60,000 nucleotides of DNA, from contig JAQGDQ010000005.1 of the NCBI GenBank assembly GCA_030141605.1, forward strand, positions 1,490,180 through 1,550,179. The letters are read 5' to 3'. The notes beneath the pieces were generated by a model. It saw only the letters and a list, made by a program, of their open reading frames with translations. It did no database searches and had not been told where the DNA came from. The position numbers and the translations under genes are program-made. Below, one piece after another: positions 59,926 through 60,000 of the stretch; the stretch's first letter is position 1, and the number at the start of each line of letters is the position of its first letter. The stretch is from Tubiluchus corallicola. Taxonomy: Eukaryota > Priapulida > Priapulimorpha > Priapulimorphida > Tubiluchidae.

Positions 59926-60000
59926 GTATTTTAGCATTGTCTGTGCTAAAAGAATTACCTTATACACAAATTTTATTGCATATAAAATTATTATTTATTA

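Noticed and set aside
1-60000. CRISPR arrays, bacterial operons, plasmid or phage genes, mitochondrial insertions
   Set aside because: None seen: no regularly spaced direct repeats, no ribosome-binding-site-led gene clusters and no mitochondrial gene sequence that I recognise. All confirmed genes are spliced animal genes or, for SHQ1, a conserved animal gene.

Overview
The window is nuclear DNA of an invertebrate animal: AT-rich, with spliceosomal introns (GT-AG), AATAAA poly(A) signals, a 5'TOP ribosomal-protein promoter and many decayed transposon remnants. Every recognisable gene is a conserved animal gene whose protein aligns nearly end to end with its human counterpart, so the lineage has kept ancestral gene structures. 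I cannot name the phylum from the sequence. Recognition of families is from memory of the human proteins; no search was run.

Layout, left to right. The last exon of an alpha-L-fucosidase (GH29) lies on + (416-674). HAPSTR1 (C16orf72 family) is on - in five exons (8015 down to 2618). A gene-poor stretch of about 9.7 kb (8016-17695) holds tandem repeats and a small hAT-like element. An inactive rhomboid (iRhom, RHBDF family) runs on + in 15 coding exons (17745-31729), coding for 820 residues. NDUFB10, a complex I subunit, is on - in four exons (37219 down to 34411). RPL3 is on + in nine exons (39828-48646, 404 residues), with two large inverted-repeat elements and at least one C/D snoRNA in its introns. 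SHQ1 is on - with an uninterrupted coding region (51736 down to 50387). About 6.3 kb of transposon debris follows, and the 5' part of POLR3E (RPC5) on + runs off the right edge (58164 onward).

The genes are unrelated housekeeping neighbours, not an operon or a system. Two loose themes recur: ribosome biogenesis (RPL3, its intronic snoRNA, and the H/ACA RNP chaperone SHQ1) and small-RNA transcription (POLR3E). The best single find is a box C/D snoRNA in RPL3 intron 6. Its guide matches the conserved 18S rRNA segment modified by vertebrate U83, whose human copies also sit in RPL3 introns. I found no CRISPR array, no bacterial-type gene cluster, and nothing that I can defend as a new biological system.

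Most other open frames of 60-110 codons lie in introns or intergenic AT-rich DNA, have no recognisable family or splice context, and are left out. Exon edges were placed by hand from GT/AG signals, reading-phase continuity and similarity to the human protein. They should be right to within a base or two except where stated.
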